Assembly: GCF_014158035.1 (NCBI RefSeq) | Contig: NZ_JACFXW010000001.1 | Coordinates: 2,675,501-2,739,500 of the forward strand | Direction of reading: 5' to 3' | Source: Rhizobium sp. G21 | GTDB lineage: Bacteria > Pseudomonadota > Alphaproteobacteria > Rhizobiales > Rhizobiaceae | Length of the DNA stretch: 64,000 nt | In this document: positions 1 through 9,127 of the stretch, one piece after another | Position numbering within the stretch: position 1 is the stretch's first letter | Layout of the letters: the number at the start of each line of letters is the position of its first letter | The notes under the pieces: generated by a model | What the model saw: only the letters and a program-made list of their open reading frames with translations | What the model was told of the DNA's origin: nothing | The model's database searches: none | Translations under genes and position numbers: made by a program

Positions 1-764
1 ATGATCCGGCGCTCGAGCGCCTGCCGGCCGATCTCGCCGTCAATTGCGGCCTCGCCGACACCGATCTCGACTACGAAGCCAATTTCTCGCGCGTCAACGC
101 GATCCCGTTGCGTTTCGAGCCCGGCAATCAATGGCTCTATTCCTACGCCACAGACCTTCTCGGCGCTGTGATCGCCAAGGTGCATGGCGGAACGCTGGAA
201 GAGGCGGTCAGGACCCATGTCTGCGATCCCCTGGGGCTTGCTGACTGCCGCTTTCATGTCACCGACGCCAACAGGCTGGCGGTCGCCTATGCGGATGGTC
301 ATCCCGAGGCGGTTCGTATGCCCGACCCCTATAGCCCGCCGGAAACGGAGGGCTGGACCCTGACCTTCTCGCCGGGCCGGATCCTCAATCCCCGGGCGTT
401 CCAATCCGGCGGCGCCGGCATGGCCGGCACGGCGCCGGACGTGATGACCTTTCTCGACACGCTGGCGCGGGGCGGCGGCGACATACTATCGCTCGAGACG
501 GTGCGATCGGCGCTGTCCAACCAGATTGGCGAGATCGAGGCGGAGCCGGGCCGCAAATTCACCTATGTCGGCGCCCTCGTCACCGATCGTCGTCTGGCGA
601 TGACGCTCCAGCCTGAAGGCACGGTGCGATGGGGCGGGGTCTACGGGCTCAACTGGTTCATCGATCCCGTCAACCGCATCACCGGTCTTTCGGTCACCAA
701 CAATGCGCTCGAAGGCTGCACGGGCCGCTATCCCGAAGAAATCGTCCATGCGATCTATGGCTGA
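1..764 (+). CDS. Serine hydrolase (beta-lactamase/EstB-like fold), 5' truncated by window edge
   Basis: C-terminal part of a class C beta-lactamase-related serine hydrolase; the reading frame is open from base 3 to the TGA at 762-764, so the start and the SxxK nucleophile motif lie outside the window. What is visible is the segment that follows the active-site domain: F-E-P-G-N-Q-W-L-Y-S-Y-A-T-D then a helix with LLGAVIAKVHGG, matching the YS-x-x-TD-x-LG element of EstB-type esterases rather than the YxN of true AmpC enzymes. A late G-G-V-Y-G-L-N-W motif is typical of the KTG-equivalent strand region. Substrate unknown. It converges on dxr with 2 bases between the stop codons. Confidence 0.75.
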   Translation, partial: DPALERLPADLAVNCGLADTDLDYEANFSRVNAIPLRFEPGNQWLYSYATDLLGAVIAKVHGGTLEEAVRTHVCDPLGLADCRFHVTDANRLAVAYADGHPEAVRMPDPYSPPETEGWTLTFSPGRILNPRAFQSGGAGMAGTAPDVMTFLDTLARGGGDILSLETVRSALSNQIGEIEAEPGRKFTYVGALVTDRRLAMTLQPEGTVRWGGVYGLNWFIDPVNRITGLSVTNNALEGCTGRYPEEIVHAIYG

Positions 765-766
765 AA

Positions 767-1936
767 TTAGAACGCCTTGCGGGCGATGAATTCGGCCGCG
801 CGCCGGCGCGCCTCGCTGTCGGCGGCGAAGACGTCTTCGATGGTGTTCGCCGCCGGCCAATCCACCATGGCCTCCATGGCGCTTTCGGCGATGTCGGCCA
901 TGTCGAGAAAGCCGATCCTGCCGTCGCAAAAGGCGTGGAAGGCGGTCTCCTCGGCGGCGTTCATCGTCAGCGCCTGCACGCCGCCACGGGTCAGCGCGAG
1001 ACGCGCCAGCCGGAGCGCCGGAAAACGGACTTCGTCCGGCGCCTCGAAATCCAGCCGCGCCAGTTTGGCGAAATCGAGCCGTTCGACATTGAGGGCAGGG
1101 CGGTCTGGAAAGGTGAGCGCATAGCCGATCGCGGTGCGCATATCGGGCGCGCCGAGCTGGGCGATGATCGAGCCGTCGCGATAGCCGACCATGGAGTGGA
1201 TGATCGATTGCGGATGCACGATCACCTCGATCTCATGCGGTTCGAGATCGAAGAGGTGCTTGGCTTCGATCACCTCCAGCGCCTTGTTGAACATGCTGGC
1301 GCTGCCGATGGAGATTTTCAGCCCCATCGACCAGTTGGGATGGGCGCGGGCGACGTCGGCGCTGACGCCGGCCATCTGTTCGCGGCTCCAGGTCCGGAAG
1401 GGGCCGCCGGAAGCGGTCAGGATCACACGCTCCACCGCATGGCGACGTTCGGGATCGAGCGACTGGAAAATGGCGCTGTGCTCGCTGTCGACCGGCAGCA
1501 AGCGCCCGCCGCCCGTCTTGACGGCGCCGACGAACAACTCGCCCGCCGACACCAGGCATTCCTTGTTGGCCAGAGCGATATCGGCGCCGCGGCGCGCGGC
1601 CGCGAGCGTGGGCGCAAGCCCGGCCGTGCCGACGATCGCGGCCATGACCATGGAGGCGGGCATATCGGCGGCCTCGATCAGACCGCTCTCGCCGGCCGCG
1701 ACGGCGACGCCTGTGCCCGCCAGCGCGTCCTTGAGATTCAGATAGCGGGACTCATCGGCAGTGACGGCGAGCTTTGCTTGATGCCGCACCGCTTGCTCGG
1801 CGAGAAGGGCGATATTGCCGGCGCCCGTCAGCGCCGCCACCTCGAATTCGTCCTTGGCTTCCATTTGCGCTAGCACGTCGAGCGTGCTGACGCCGATGGA
1901 GCCCGTTGCTCCGAGGATGGTGATGCTTCTCGTCAT
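767..1936 (-). CDS. dxr: 1-deoxy-D-xylulose 5-phosphate reductoisomerase
   Basis: Second step of the MEP isoprenoid pathway: NADPH-dependent rearrangement and reduction of DXP to MEP in the cytoplasm. The 389-residue protein has the usual family length. The N-terminal Rossmann motif GATGSIG is at residues 9-15; further marks are ANKE (about 124), SEHSAIFQ (about 150, metal and substrate binding), TASGGPFR (about 173) and HPQSIIHSMV (about 242). ATG start. A later MEP gene, ispG, lies 42 kb away in this window. The gene stands alone here, convergent with the serine hydrolase. Confidence 0.97.
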   Translation of the reverse strand: MTRSITILGATGSIGVSTLDVLAQMEAKDEFEVAALTGAGNIALLAEQAVRHQAKLAVTADESRYLNLKDALAGTGVAVAAGESGLIEAADMPASMVMAAIVGTAGLAPTLAAARRGADIALANKECLVSAGELFVGAVKTGGGRLLPVDSEHSAIFQSLDPERRHAVERVILTASGGPFRTWSREQMAGVSADVARAHPNWSMGLKISIGSASMFNKALEVIEAKHLFDLEPHEIEVIVHPQSIIHSMVGYRDGSIIAQLGAPDMRTAIGYALTFPDRPALNVERLDFAKLARLDFEAPDEVRFPALRLARLALTRGGVQALTMNAAEETAFHAFCDGRIGFLDMADIAESAMEAMVDWPAANTIEDVFAADSEARRRAAEFIARKAF

Positions 1937-2019
1937 GCGGCCGCTTCGATCCCTGAAGATGATCCCCGTCTCTATCGTGAGGCTGGGGCGGGAGCAAGAC
2001 GAAAGCCCGGATTACCCTA

Positions 2020-2367
2020 TCAGCCGTTGCGTAGGGCGGCGATCATCCGGGGTGTGACATGGTGATCGCGGGTGAGCGCCTTGATATCCGCCAGAACGAT
2101 GCTGTTGGACATCAGCGCTTTGGAAATCCGTCGGCACAGAACGGTGGGCAACTGGTCCTTGGTCGTCCGGACGTAAATTGCGATATCGGTTTTAACCTGA
2201 ACGTTCCAGTATTTGACCTGATTCTCACAATAGCTGGCCCAATGCGCCATCGCCTGCGGATGTTTCCTCGCTTCACTCCGAGCTTTGGAAAGGTCTTCAT
2301 CATTCTTGATGCAGGAAGACAGGGTGACAGCTGCCGCAAGGGCCGCCAAAAGATGTAGTATTCGCAA
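2020..2367 (-). CDS. Small predicted lipoprotein, function unknown
   Basis: 115 residues starting at a TTG codon. The N-terminus is a short hydrophobic signal ending in the lipobox L-S-S-C at residues 16-19, so the mature protein would be a lipid-anchored periplasmic protein of about 97 residues. The mature part has two further cysteines (in SYCENQV and TVLCRRI) and a run TDIAIYVRTTKDQL; I recognise no domain. An AGAG sequence precedes the TTG. The gene lies downstream of dxr in the opposite direction of the flow from rplS, with no close partner. Start-codon choice is the main uncertainty. Confidence 0.6.
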   Translation of the reverse strand: MRILHLLAALAAAVTLSSCIKNDEDLSKARSEARKHPQAMAHWASYCENQVKYWNVQVKTDIAIYVRTTKDQLPTVLCRRISKALMSNSIVLADIKALTRDHHVTPRMIAALRNG

Positions 2368-2490
2368 TGTCTTTATCTCTATGTTGAGCTTTCGATCTAC
2401 TCAACACCGCCAGTCGTTGGCGCGCAAGATACTGCGACAATGCGACACGACTTATGAGTTTCTGCTAAAGAGTAGCAAACTGGCCGCACA

Positions 2491-2521
2491 AAACAAAAAC
2501 GGCGCCCCGGAGGGCGCCGTT
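2491..2521 (-). terminator. Rho-independent terminator of rplS
   Basis: Read on the minus strand, a stem AACGGCGCC / GGGCGCCGTT with a short CTCC-type loop is followed by a T-rich tract (complement of 2491-2499). It begins about 22 bases after the rplS stop codon. Confidence 0.85.
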
Positions 2522-2543
2522 CGAATGGCATGTGCAGATCGGC

Positions 2544-3082
2544 TTATTCAGCAGAACCTTCGGCGGCGGCCTTCTCGGCGGCAGCCTTCTCAGCAGCGGC
2601 GGCAGCTTCGGCAGCAGCCTTTTCGGCGGCCAGAGCCTGGGCGGCGGCGACCTTCTCGGCTTCGATGCGGGCCTTTTCAGCCTGCTGAGCCTGACGAACG
2701 CCTTCGTTGAGCTTGCGGGCGCGAACGCTGGTGTTTTCGATGATGCGAGCCTTTTTGCCGCGCAGGTCGCGCAGGTAGTACAGCTTGGCGCGACGAACCT
2801 TGCCGCGACGCACGACTTCCACGCCTTCGACCATCGGCGAGTAGACCGGGAACACGCGCTCGACGCCCTCGCCATAGGAGATCTTGCGAACGGTGAAGCT
2901 CTCGTTCAGGCCCGAGCCCGAACGGGCGATGCAGACGCCTTCATAGGCCTGCACGCGGGTGCGGGTGCCTTCGACGACGCGCACGTCGACGCGAATCGTG
3001 TCGCCGGGGAGAAGTCTGGAAGCGTGCGCTTGGCGGCGATCTTGGCGGCCTGTTCGGCTTCCAACTGCTGGATGATGTTCAT
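2544..3082 (-). CDS. rplS: 50S ribosomal protein L19 (one frameshift)
   Basis: L19 sits at the 30S-50S interface. The ATG at 3080-3082 opens [11 protein letters not shown], and the downstream frame carries the conserved [11 protein letters not shown] and the L19 signature up to YLRDLRGK. The frame breaks at about 3004-3009 in the run GCCGGGG: one missing C restores [11 protein letters not shown] and a protein of 179 residues. The Ala/Glu/Lys-rich C-terminal tail (about 50 residues) is usual for rhizobial L19. Because L19 is needed for growth, the break is most likely a sequencing error. Own terminator downstream. Confidence 0.95.
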
Positions 3083-3300
3083 AGTCAACCTCATTTGTGG
3101 TTTGACAGCCAGAGCGCCCTCGATCCGCCTTTGGTCGAAACCTCTGGCGCTTGCCCTTTCGGGCGGGAGCGGATACGTCTGCCTTTCATTGCTGGTTGAT
3201 GGGCTTTTACCCATTCCGCGCGGGGCTTTACACCAGCTTTGCCTGTTTGTCACCCCGTTGAGCAAACTATTTGCCCGCCAGTTCTCACATCGACAGTCGC

Positions 3301-3404
3301 ATAAACTATCCTAAACTCAATAATCGAGCTCAAACCGTAGCGTAATAAGCCCCAGTTCGCCTCACCAGTTTATTGCTCGCTTATCATGCTCATGATAAAC
3401 TACC
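3301..3404. repeat. Three ATAAACT elements in the ATPase gene leader
   Basis: The decamer ATAAACTAYC occurs at 3301-3310 and again at 3395-3404 as a direct repeat, and its core occurs inverted as AGTTTAT at 3367-3373. All lie in a strongly AT-rich stretch within an otherwise GC-rich chromosome. They may be protein-binding sites for the neighbouring ATPase or for an unlinked regulator; the sequence does not say which. Confidence 0.5.
3381..3398. promoter_or_regulatory. Perfect inverted repeat, candidate operator of the ATPase gene
   Basis: TTATCATG-CT-CATGATAA is a perfect inverted repeat with 8-bp arms and a 2-bp centre, ending 44 bases before the ATG of the AAA ATPase gene. Its size and place fit an operator for a dimeric repressor. 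No regulator gene is adjacent, so the binding protein is unknown. Confidence 0.45.
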
Positions 3405-3442
3405 TTAAGCTTTCCTAATGTCGATAAGCTGGCAAATCAAAT

Positions 3443-4630
3443 ATGGATCTGGCCACAAACCCCTATGCGCCCGGCGCGGGCAGCAGACCGCCTGTTATCG
3501 CAGGCCGTGACGATCTCGTCGCCACAGCCACCGCGACTCTTCAACGTGCTCGCAACGGCTTTCACGGCAAGAGCTTCATCGCGGTCGGTTTGCGTGGGGT
3601 CGGGAAGACGGTTGTCTTGAACAAGGTCCAGGAACTCGCCGAGGACAGCAACTATCATGTGATCTACATGGAAGCGCATGACGACGCTTCGCTGGCGAGA
3701 TTGATTGTTCCACAACTGCGAAGCGCCCTCTTGAAAATGTCCCGTACGGAATCCGCCAAGGCGCTCGCGGAGCGAGGACTGCGGATTCTCAGAAATTTTG
3801 CCAAGACGATCAATATGAAGCTTGGAGAGATCGAAGTCGGTGTGGACCTGGGAGAGGAAGCCGGTACGGCGGACAGCGGAGACTTGAGCAACGATCTTCC
3901 TGAACTGATCCAAGCCGTGGACTTGCGGCAAAGGCCCGGCGCACCGCGCTCGCCATTCTGATCGACGAGATGCAGTATTTTTCGCAGCTCGAACTGAGCG
4001 CGCTTCACGTCCATCCATCGAGTCAATCAACGCGGCCTGCCGATCGTGCTCCTCGGCGCCGGTCTTCCGCAGTTGCTTGCCAAGATGGGCGATTCCAAAT
4101 CCTATGCGGAGCGCCTGTTCGACTTTCCGCGGGTTCAGGCTCTCAGCTATTCAGATGCGCGAAAGGCGATTTCCGAGCCTGCGGCCGACAATGGCGTGGA
4201 ATTCACCGAGGCTGCTCTCAAGGCGATCTTCGACGTGACGAGAGGCTATCCTTACTTTTTGCAGGAGTGGGGATTTGTGTCTTGGACTGTCGCCAAAGGT
4301 CCGGTCATCACCGAAGTCGACGTGGTCAGCGCGAGACCTGAAGCCATGCGGCGGCTTGATGAGAGCTTCTTCCGAATGCGTCTGGAGCGAATGACGCCAA
4401 CTGAGCGAAAGTACATCATCGCGATGGCGTATCTCGGGCCAGGACCGCATCTGTCCGGAGATATCGCCAAGGCTTATGGCGCCAAGGTCTCTACCGTCGC
4501 GCCCCTGCGCTCAAGCCTTATCGCGAAGGGCATGGTTTGGAGCCCGGCCTATGGCAGCACCGAATTCACCGTTCCCTTGTTCGACGATTTCGTAAGGCGG
4601 GAGTTTCCAGACAAATCGGTCTATGAGTAG
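3443..4630 (+). CDS. Orc1/Cdc6-like AAA ATPase (two compensating frame breaks)
   Basis: About 395 residues when reassembled. The N-terminus N-P-Y-A-P-G-A-G-S-R-P-P is typical of bacterial Orc1/Cdc6-like AAA_16 proteins; Walker A GLRGVGKT is at residues 49-56 and Walker B A-I-L-I-D-E-M near 170, followed by sensor-like VLLGAGLPQL. The last 90 residues (L-T-P-T-E-R-K-Y-I-I-A-M-A onward) look like a winged helix. The frame is lost near 3928 (one base short) and regained near 4008 (net one extra). Function of the family is unknown. It is an accessory gene inserted between rplS and trmD with an AT-rich leader. Real decay is possible, but the same error type hits essential genes nearby. Confidence 0.75.
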
Positions 4631-4666
4631 TCGACCGAGATTGATGTCCATAGGAGAGAGCGCACC

Positions 4667-5413
4667 GTGACCGCAGGCATGATCGCCGCCATGTTCGCCG
4701 CAGGATTTCTGTCCGCCGCCGTCAATGCGGTGGCGGGCGGGGGCACGTTTCTGACCTTCGGCGTGCTGACGCTGGCGGGGTTACCGCCGGTCGCCGCCAA
4801 CGCCACGTCGTCGATCATCCAGTTTCCCGGCTATATCACCTCGACGCTCGCTTATTTCAGGGATTTTCGTCGCCTGTGGCGGAGCGCGCTCCCCTTGGGC
4901 ATCGTGTCGCTCGTCGGCAGTCTGCTCGGCGCACTGTTCCTGATGTCGCTGAGCGACGCGGATTTTCGCGGCATGGTGCCCTGGCTGTTGCTCGCCGCGA
5001 CCATCGTCTTCGCCGCCGGTCCATGGCTCAGGCCGAAACATCTCGGCGAGCGCCACGCCCCCGGCATTGTCGGCCTCGCCGCGCAAACGGCGACGTCCAT
5101 ATATGGCGGCTTCTTCGGCGCCGGCATGGGCATCATGATGCTGGCGTCGCTGGGCCTCGCGATGGGCGGCGATTATCACCGGCTGAACGCCATCAAGAAT
5201 TTCCTGGCCATCGTCATCGCGCTGGTCGCCATCATCGTGTTTTCGGCGGCTGACGCGGTCGCCTGGACGCATGCCGCGATCATGCTGCCGGCCGCAGCTT
5301 TGGGCGGTTTTGCCGGCGTGCATTTCGCCAAGCGCGCGCCGCAGGCGCTCCTGCGCTGGATGGTGGTCGCCTGCGGGCTGGGATTGTCTATCTACTACTT
5401 CTTGACCGGCTGA
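4667..5413 (+). CDS. TauE/SafE (TSUP) family membrane permease
   Basis: 248 residues, almost wholly hydrophobic with about eight membrane segments in two repeats. Each half starts with a family motif: [11 protein letters not shown] near residue 17 and [10 protein letters not shown] near 146. The family exports or imports small anions, often sulfite or sulfoacetate; the substrate cannot be assigned. The GTG start follows an AGGAGAG ribosome-binding site. It lies 36 bases after the ATPase gene in the same direction and its 3' end overlaps the end of trmD by 19 bases, convergently. Confidence 0.9.
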   Translation: MTAGMIAAMFAAGFLSAAVNAVAGGGTFLTFGVLTLAGLPPVAANATSSIIQFPGYITSTLAYFRDFRRLWRSALPLGIVSLVGSLLGALFLMSLSDADFRGMVPWLLLAATIVFAAGPWLRPKHLGERHAPGIVGLAAQTATSIYGGFFGAGMGIMMLASLGLAMGGDYHRLNAIKNFLAIVIALVAIIVFSAADAVAWTHAAIMLPAAALGGFAGVHFAKRAPQALLRWMVVACGLGLSIYYFLTG

Positions 5414-6087
5414 GCCGGCAGGAGGTCGGGCCGGCGTTCGGCGGTCAGTTTCAGCGCCTGTTCGCGCCGCCAAGCCTCGATCTTGCCGTGGTTGCCGGAG
5501 GTGAGGATCTCCGGGATATCGACGCCTTCGAAGCTCTGTGGACGGGTGTAGTGCGGATGTTCGAGCAGTCCGTTTTCAAAGCTCTCGTGGGTCCCCGACA
5601 GCGGATTGCCCATTACGCCAGGCAGGACGCGGATCACCGCATCCAGCAGGATCATTGCCGCCGGTTCGCCGCCCGAGAGGATATAGTCTCCGATCGACAC
5701 TTCCTCGAGATTGCGGCTGTCGATCACCCGCTGATCCACGCCTTCAAAGCGGCCGCAGACGATGACGACGCCGGGGCCGGCCGCGAGTTCGCGCACCTTC
5801 GCCTGGGTCAGCGGTCGTCCGCGCGGGCTCATCAGCAGTCGGGGACGGTCGTCGGCCGCCACCGAATCGATCGCTTTGGCGAGGATGTCGGCCCGAAGAA
5901 CCATGCCGGCGCCGCCGCCGGCGGGCGTGTCGTCGACGCTGCGATGCTTGTCGCTTGCGAAATTGCGGATCTGGATCGTCTCCAGCGCCCAATCGCCGCG
6001 CGACAGCGCTTTGCCGGACAGGGATTCGCCGAGATAGCCGGGAAACATCTCCGGATAGAGCGTCAGGATCGAGGCGCCGAACGTCAT
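5395..6087 (-). CDS. trmD: tRNA (guanine37-N1)-methyltransferase
   Basis: Methylates G37 in tRNAs reading CUN, CCN and CGG codons, preventing +1 frameshifting. 230 residues with the SPOUT knot: GGGAGMVLR near residue 57, I-L-S-G-G-E-P-A near 137, and the conserved HPHYTRP near 176. Its ATG overlaps the rimM stop by four bases (ATGA), so the two are translationally coupled. The usual next gene, rplS, is 2.3 kb further on, separated by two plus-strand genes. Confidence 0.97.
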   Translation of the reverse strand: MTFGASILTLYPEMFPGYLGESLSGKALSRGDWALETIQIRNFASDKHRSVDDTPAGGGAGMVLRADILAKAIDSVAADDRPRLLMSPRGRPLTQAKVRELAAGPGVVIVCGRFEGVDQRVIDSRNLEEVSIGDYILSGGEPAAMILLDAVIRVLPGVMGNPLSGTHESFENGLLEHPHYTRPQSFEGVDIPEILTSGNHGKIEAWRREQALKLTAERRPDLLPAQPVKK

Positions 6088-6653
6088 CCGCGACCCTCGC
6101 CGCGAGGCTCGTCGTCACCATCGGGATTGACCAGGCCGGCGGCGATCGGGTCGATCAGCAGCACGCCGGCCTCGAGGTCGATTTCGAGCACTGCAGCCTC
6201 GGAGAAGGGGATCAATTGCGCCCGCTTTCCTTCCTGGGTCAATTCGAGAATGTCGCCGGCGCCGAAGTCGAAGATGCCGCTGACCACCCCATAGGCGTTG
6301 CCGTCGGCGTCGCGCGCTTCCAGGCCTTCGAGATCGGCATAGAAAAACTCGTCGTCGTCGAGATCCTCGTCGTCGAGCGCGTCGCGTTCGACATAGAGTT
6401 CGGTCCCGCGCAATTCTTCGGCCTGGTTGCGGTCGTTGACGCCGCGAAAGCGGATGACGACCATGTCCTTGTGCGGGCGGATATCGAGAATCTCGTAGGG
6501 CTTGCCGTCCACGCCGTAGAGCGTGCCGTATTCGCTGATGGCGACGGGTTCTTCGGTGAAGGACTTGACGCGCACTTCGCCGCGCAGACCCTGCGCCGCG
6601 CCGATGACGCCCATCAGCACGGGGTTTTCAAGTTTCTTGTTGCCCAGGGCCAT
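6084..6653 (-). CDS. rimM: 16S rRNA processing / 30S maturation factor RimM
   Basis: Binds ribosomal protein S19 and helps late assembly of the 30S head. 189 residues from the ATG at 6651-6653, chosen over an upstream GTG two codons earlier because of the AGG five bases before it. N-terminal beta-barrel motif [18 protein letters not shown] and a C-terminal PRC-barrel ending near I-D-P-I-A-A-G-L. The acidic stretch [11 protein letters not shown] is normal for the family in this group. Coupled to trmD. Confidence 0.95.
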   Translation of the reverse strand: MALGNKKLENPVLMGVIGAAQGLRGEVRVKSFTEEPVAISEYGTLYGVDGKPYEILDIRPHKDMVVIRFRGVNDRNQAEELRGTELYVERDALDDEDLDDDEFFYADLEGLEARDADGNAYGVVSGIFDFGAGDILELTQEGKRAQLIPFSEAAVLEIDLEAGVLLIDPIAAGLVNPDGDDEPRGEGRG

Positions 6654-6723
6654 GGTCACCTCGCTTGGGATCGCGGTTTTCGCCTCTGTCGGCGCTGACT
6701 GCTATTAGCGCCGAAGCGCACAC

Positions 6724-6762
6724 GAAGAAAAGCCCCCGCGCGAATTCGCGCGAGGGCTTTCG
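6724..6762 (-). terminator. Hairpin terminator after rpsP
   Basis: On the minus strand AAAGCCCTCGCGCG / CGCGCGGGGGCTTT with an AATT centre is followed by TCTTC. It lies between rpsP and rimM, 19 bases after the rpsP stop, so it probably gives partial termination and uneven expression within the operon. Confidence 0.7.
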
Positions 6763-6780
6763 AATGCCGGCGAAGCCGAA

Positions 6781-7133
6781 TTATTCAGCGGCGGCCGCTT
6801 CGGCCTTGGCGGCCTTTTCCTTGGCGCGTTCGATGGCCTTCTTGCCGGGCTGAGCCTTTTCCGGATTGTTGCGGGCGTCGCGCTTGCCGAGGCCGGCGTC
6901 GGCGATGAAGCGCAGCACGCGGTCGGTCGGCTGGGCGCCGTTGTCGAGCCAATGCTTGATGCGGTCGTTGTTCAGAACGATGCGGTTGGCGTCGTCCTTG
7001 CCAGCATCGGGTTCCAGGAGCCGAGCTTCTCGATGAAGCGGCCGTCGCGCGGCGAGCGGGCGTCGGCGACGACGACATGGTAGTAAGGACGCTTCTTGGA
7101 GCCGCCGCGGGCCAGACGAATTTTCAGGGACAT
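6781..7133 (-). CDS. rpsP: 30S ribosomal protein S16 (one frameshift)
   Basis: Small-subunit assembly protein. The ATG at 7131-7133 opens [18 protein letters not shown], the canonical S16 start. The frame breaks at about 7000: the text reads L-G-S-W-N-P-M-L then needs one more base (a G on the plus strand at the TTG/CC junction) to continue [10 protein letters not shown]. Restored length is 117 residues with the alanine/lysine-rich tail usual in alphaproteobacteria. An essential gene, so a sequencing error is the likely cause. Lies between the chorismate mutase gene and rimM. Confidence 0.95.
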
Positions 7134-7175
7134 GTTTTTCTCCTTGGATGTCTCTAGATGGTGGTTCCGCTTCCC

Positions 7176-7496
7176 TCAGGAGGCGGCAGTCTCTTTGCCG
7201 CCGAGATCGGCGGCGATGGCCTCATGATGCCGGATGACTTCCTTGATGATGAAATTCAGGAATTTCTCGGCAAAATCAGGGTCCAGATCGGCGTCCTTGG
7301 CAAGCTGCCGCAGGCGGTTGATCTGGTATTCCTCGCGCGCCGGATCAGCCGGCGGCAGATTGTAGGTCGCCTTGAGCACACCCACCGCCTTGGTGCAGCG
7401 GAAGCGCTCGGCGAGCATGTGAACAAGCGCTGCGTCGACATTGTCGATCGACTGGCGATACTGGGCGAGTTGGCTCTTCACCTCGGCTTCGGTCAT
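7176..7496 (-). CDS. Chorismate mutase, AroQ class
   Basis: Rearranges chorismate to prephenate for phenylalanine and tyrosine synthesis. 106 residues, all-helical AroQ fold: [10 protein letters not shown] near the start, then L-A-E-R-F-R, A-V-G-V-L-K and a final helix [11 protein letters not shown] take the ATG at 7494-7496; a GTG at 7511 would add five residues and overlap the ffh stop. It is the gene normally found between ffh and rpsP in rhizobia. Confidence 0.92.
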   Translation of the reverse strand: MTEAEVKSQLAQYRQSIDNVDAALVHMLAERFRCTKAVGVLKATYNLPPADPAREEYQINRLRQLAKDADLDPDFAEKFLNFIIKEVIRHHEAIAADLGGKETAAS

Positions 7497-7507
7497 GTCT
7501 CGGCGCC

Positions 7508-9055
7508 TCACTTCTTCTTCGGCAGACCGGGAAGGCCGGGGAAGCCGCCGCCCAGACCCGGAAGTTTGGGGCCGCCGAGGCCGGGCATGCCGGAGCCGGG
7601 GCGAAGGCCCGCGGCCTCCGCCTGCCTGGCCAGCGCTTCGAGCTGCTTCGGATCGAGCTTGGAGAGGTCGGGCATGCCGCCCATTCCACCCATGCCGCCG
7701 AGGCCCATCTTGCTGGCGAGGCCGCCCATCATCTGTTTCATCATGCCGCCGCCCTTGCCGCCGCCCATGGCCTTCATCATGTCGGCCATGCCGCGATGCA
7801 TCTTGAGCAGCTTGTTGATTTCGGCGGCGTCGGTGCCGGAGCCGGCGGCGATGCGCTTCTTGCGCGAATGCTTGAGAATGTCGGGATTGGCGCGCTCGGC
7901 CTTGGTCATCGAGGAGATGATGGCAATCTGGCGCTTGATCGAGCGATCATCGAAGCCGGCGCCGGCCAGCTTGTCCTTCATGCCGGCCATGCCGGGCATC
8001 AGTCCCATGATGCCGCCCATGCCGCCCATCTTCTGCATCTGCGCGAGCTGGTCGGCGAGGTCGTTCAGGTCGAACTTGCCCTTGGCCATCTTCTCGGCCA
8101 TGGCCTTGGCTTTTTCGGCGTCGATCGTCTCCGTGGCCTTTTCGACCAGCGAGACGATGTCGCCCATGCCCAGGATGCGGTCGGCGATGCGGCGTGGATG
8201 GAATTCATCCAGATCCGTCATCTTTTCGCCGGCGCCGATCAGCTTGACCGGCTTGCCGGTGACGGCGCGCATCGACAGCGCCGCGCCGCCGCGGCCGTCG
8301 CCGTCCATGCGGGTCAGCACGAGGCCGGTGATGCCGACGCGTTCGTCGAAATTGCGGGCGAGATTGACGGCGTCCTGACCGGTCAGAGCGTCGGCGACCA
8401 GCAGGATTTCATGCGGATTGGACTTCCGCTTGATTTCCGCCATCTCCACCATCAACGGCTCGTCGATATGGGTGCGGCCGGCGGTGTCGAGAATGACGAC
8501 GTCATGGCCGCCGAGCTTGGCCGCCTGGACGGCGCGTGCGGCGATGTCGACGGGCGACTGGCCGGCGATGATCGGCAGCGTGTCGACATTGGTCTGCACG
8601 CCCAACTGGCGGAGTTGCTCCTGCGCGGCCGGACGGCGCGTGTCGAGCGAGGCCATCAGAACCTTCTTGCGCTCGCGATTGGTCAGGCGCAGCGCAATCT
8701 TGCCGGTGGTGGTGGTCTTGCCCGATCCCTGCAGGCCGACCATCATGATGACGACGGGAGCGGGCGCGTTGAGGTCGACCGTCTCGCTTTCGGCGCCGAG
8801 CATCTCCACGAGTTCGTCATGGACGATCTTGACGACCATCTGGCCGGGCTTAATCGCCTTGAGAACGGTCGCGCCGACCGCCTTTTCGCGGACGCGCTCG
8901 GTGAAGGAGCGGACCACGTCCAGCGCCACGTCGGCTTCCAGAAGCGCGCGGCGCACTTCGCGGAGCGCAGCGTTGACGTCGGCCTCCGACAGGGCGCCGC
9001 GGCCCGTCAGTCCGTTCAATATGCCGCCTAGGCGTTCCTGAAGGCTCTCAAACAT
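7508..9055 (-). CDS. ffh: Signal recognition particle GTPase Ffh
   Basis: SRP54 homologue that binds signal peptides and 4.5S RNA and docks with FtsY (also in this window). 515 residues from M-F-E-S-L-Q-E-R-L, the conserved start; the frame is open further upstream but that part covers a terminator. NG domain: P-loop GLQGSGKTTT near residue 110, DTAGR near 190, T-R-M-D-G-D-G-R-G-G near 245. The M domain is rich in Met and Gly, with repeats of the GGMGGMGG type and the C-terminus ending in L-P-G-L-P-K-K-K. First gene of the ffh-CM-rpsP-rimM-trmD series. Confidence 0.97.
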   Translation of the reverse strand: MFESLQERLGGILNGLTGRGALSEADVNAALREVRRALLEADVALDVVRSFTERVREKAVGATVLKAIKPGQMVVKIVHDELVEMLGAESETVDLNAPAPVVIMMVGLQGSGKTTTTGKIALRLTNRERKKVLMASLDTRRPAAQEQLRQLGVQTNVDTLPIIAGQSPVDIAARAVQAAKLGGHDVVILDTAGRTHIDEPLMVEMAEIKRKSNPHEILLVADALTGQDAVNLARNFDERVGITGLVLTRMDGDGRGGAALSMRAVTGKPVKLIGAGEKMTDLDEFHPRRIADRILGMGDIVSLVEKATETIDAEKAKAMAEKMAKGKFDLNDLADQLAQMQKMGGMGGIMGLMPGMAGMKDKLAGAGFDDRSIKRQIAIISSMTKAERANPDILKHSRKKRIAAGSGTDAAEINKLLKMHRGMADMMKAMGGGKGGGMMKQMMGGLASKMGLGGMGGMGGMPDLSKLDPKQLEALARQAEAAGLRPGSGMPGLGGPKLPGLGGGFPGLPGLPKKK

Positions 9056-9127
9056 CCAACCATCCTTTTGTCCGAACGTGTCTGCCCGGAACATCGGCAT
9101 CCCCAGGCGATCTGACAAGAGACCAAG

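Larger units (their letters stand above)
3083..3442. other. Intergenic region between rplS and the AAA ATPase gene
   Basis: 360 bases without a gene. The left two thirds form the rplS leader (read on minus), which contains a GNRA-capped hairpin GCCC-GAAA-GGGC at 3152-3163. From about 3290 onward the composition changes abruptly to AT-rich and holds repeated ATAAACT elements and a perfect 8-bp inverted repeat, described separately; that part belongs to the leader of the plus-strand ATPase gene. I see no convincing ORF. Confidence 0.6.

Noticed and set aside
2532..3314. A 260-codon plus-strand open frame over rplS.
   Set aside because: Antisense of rplS; no ribosome-binding site and no recognisable domain.
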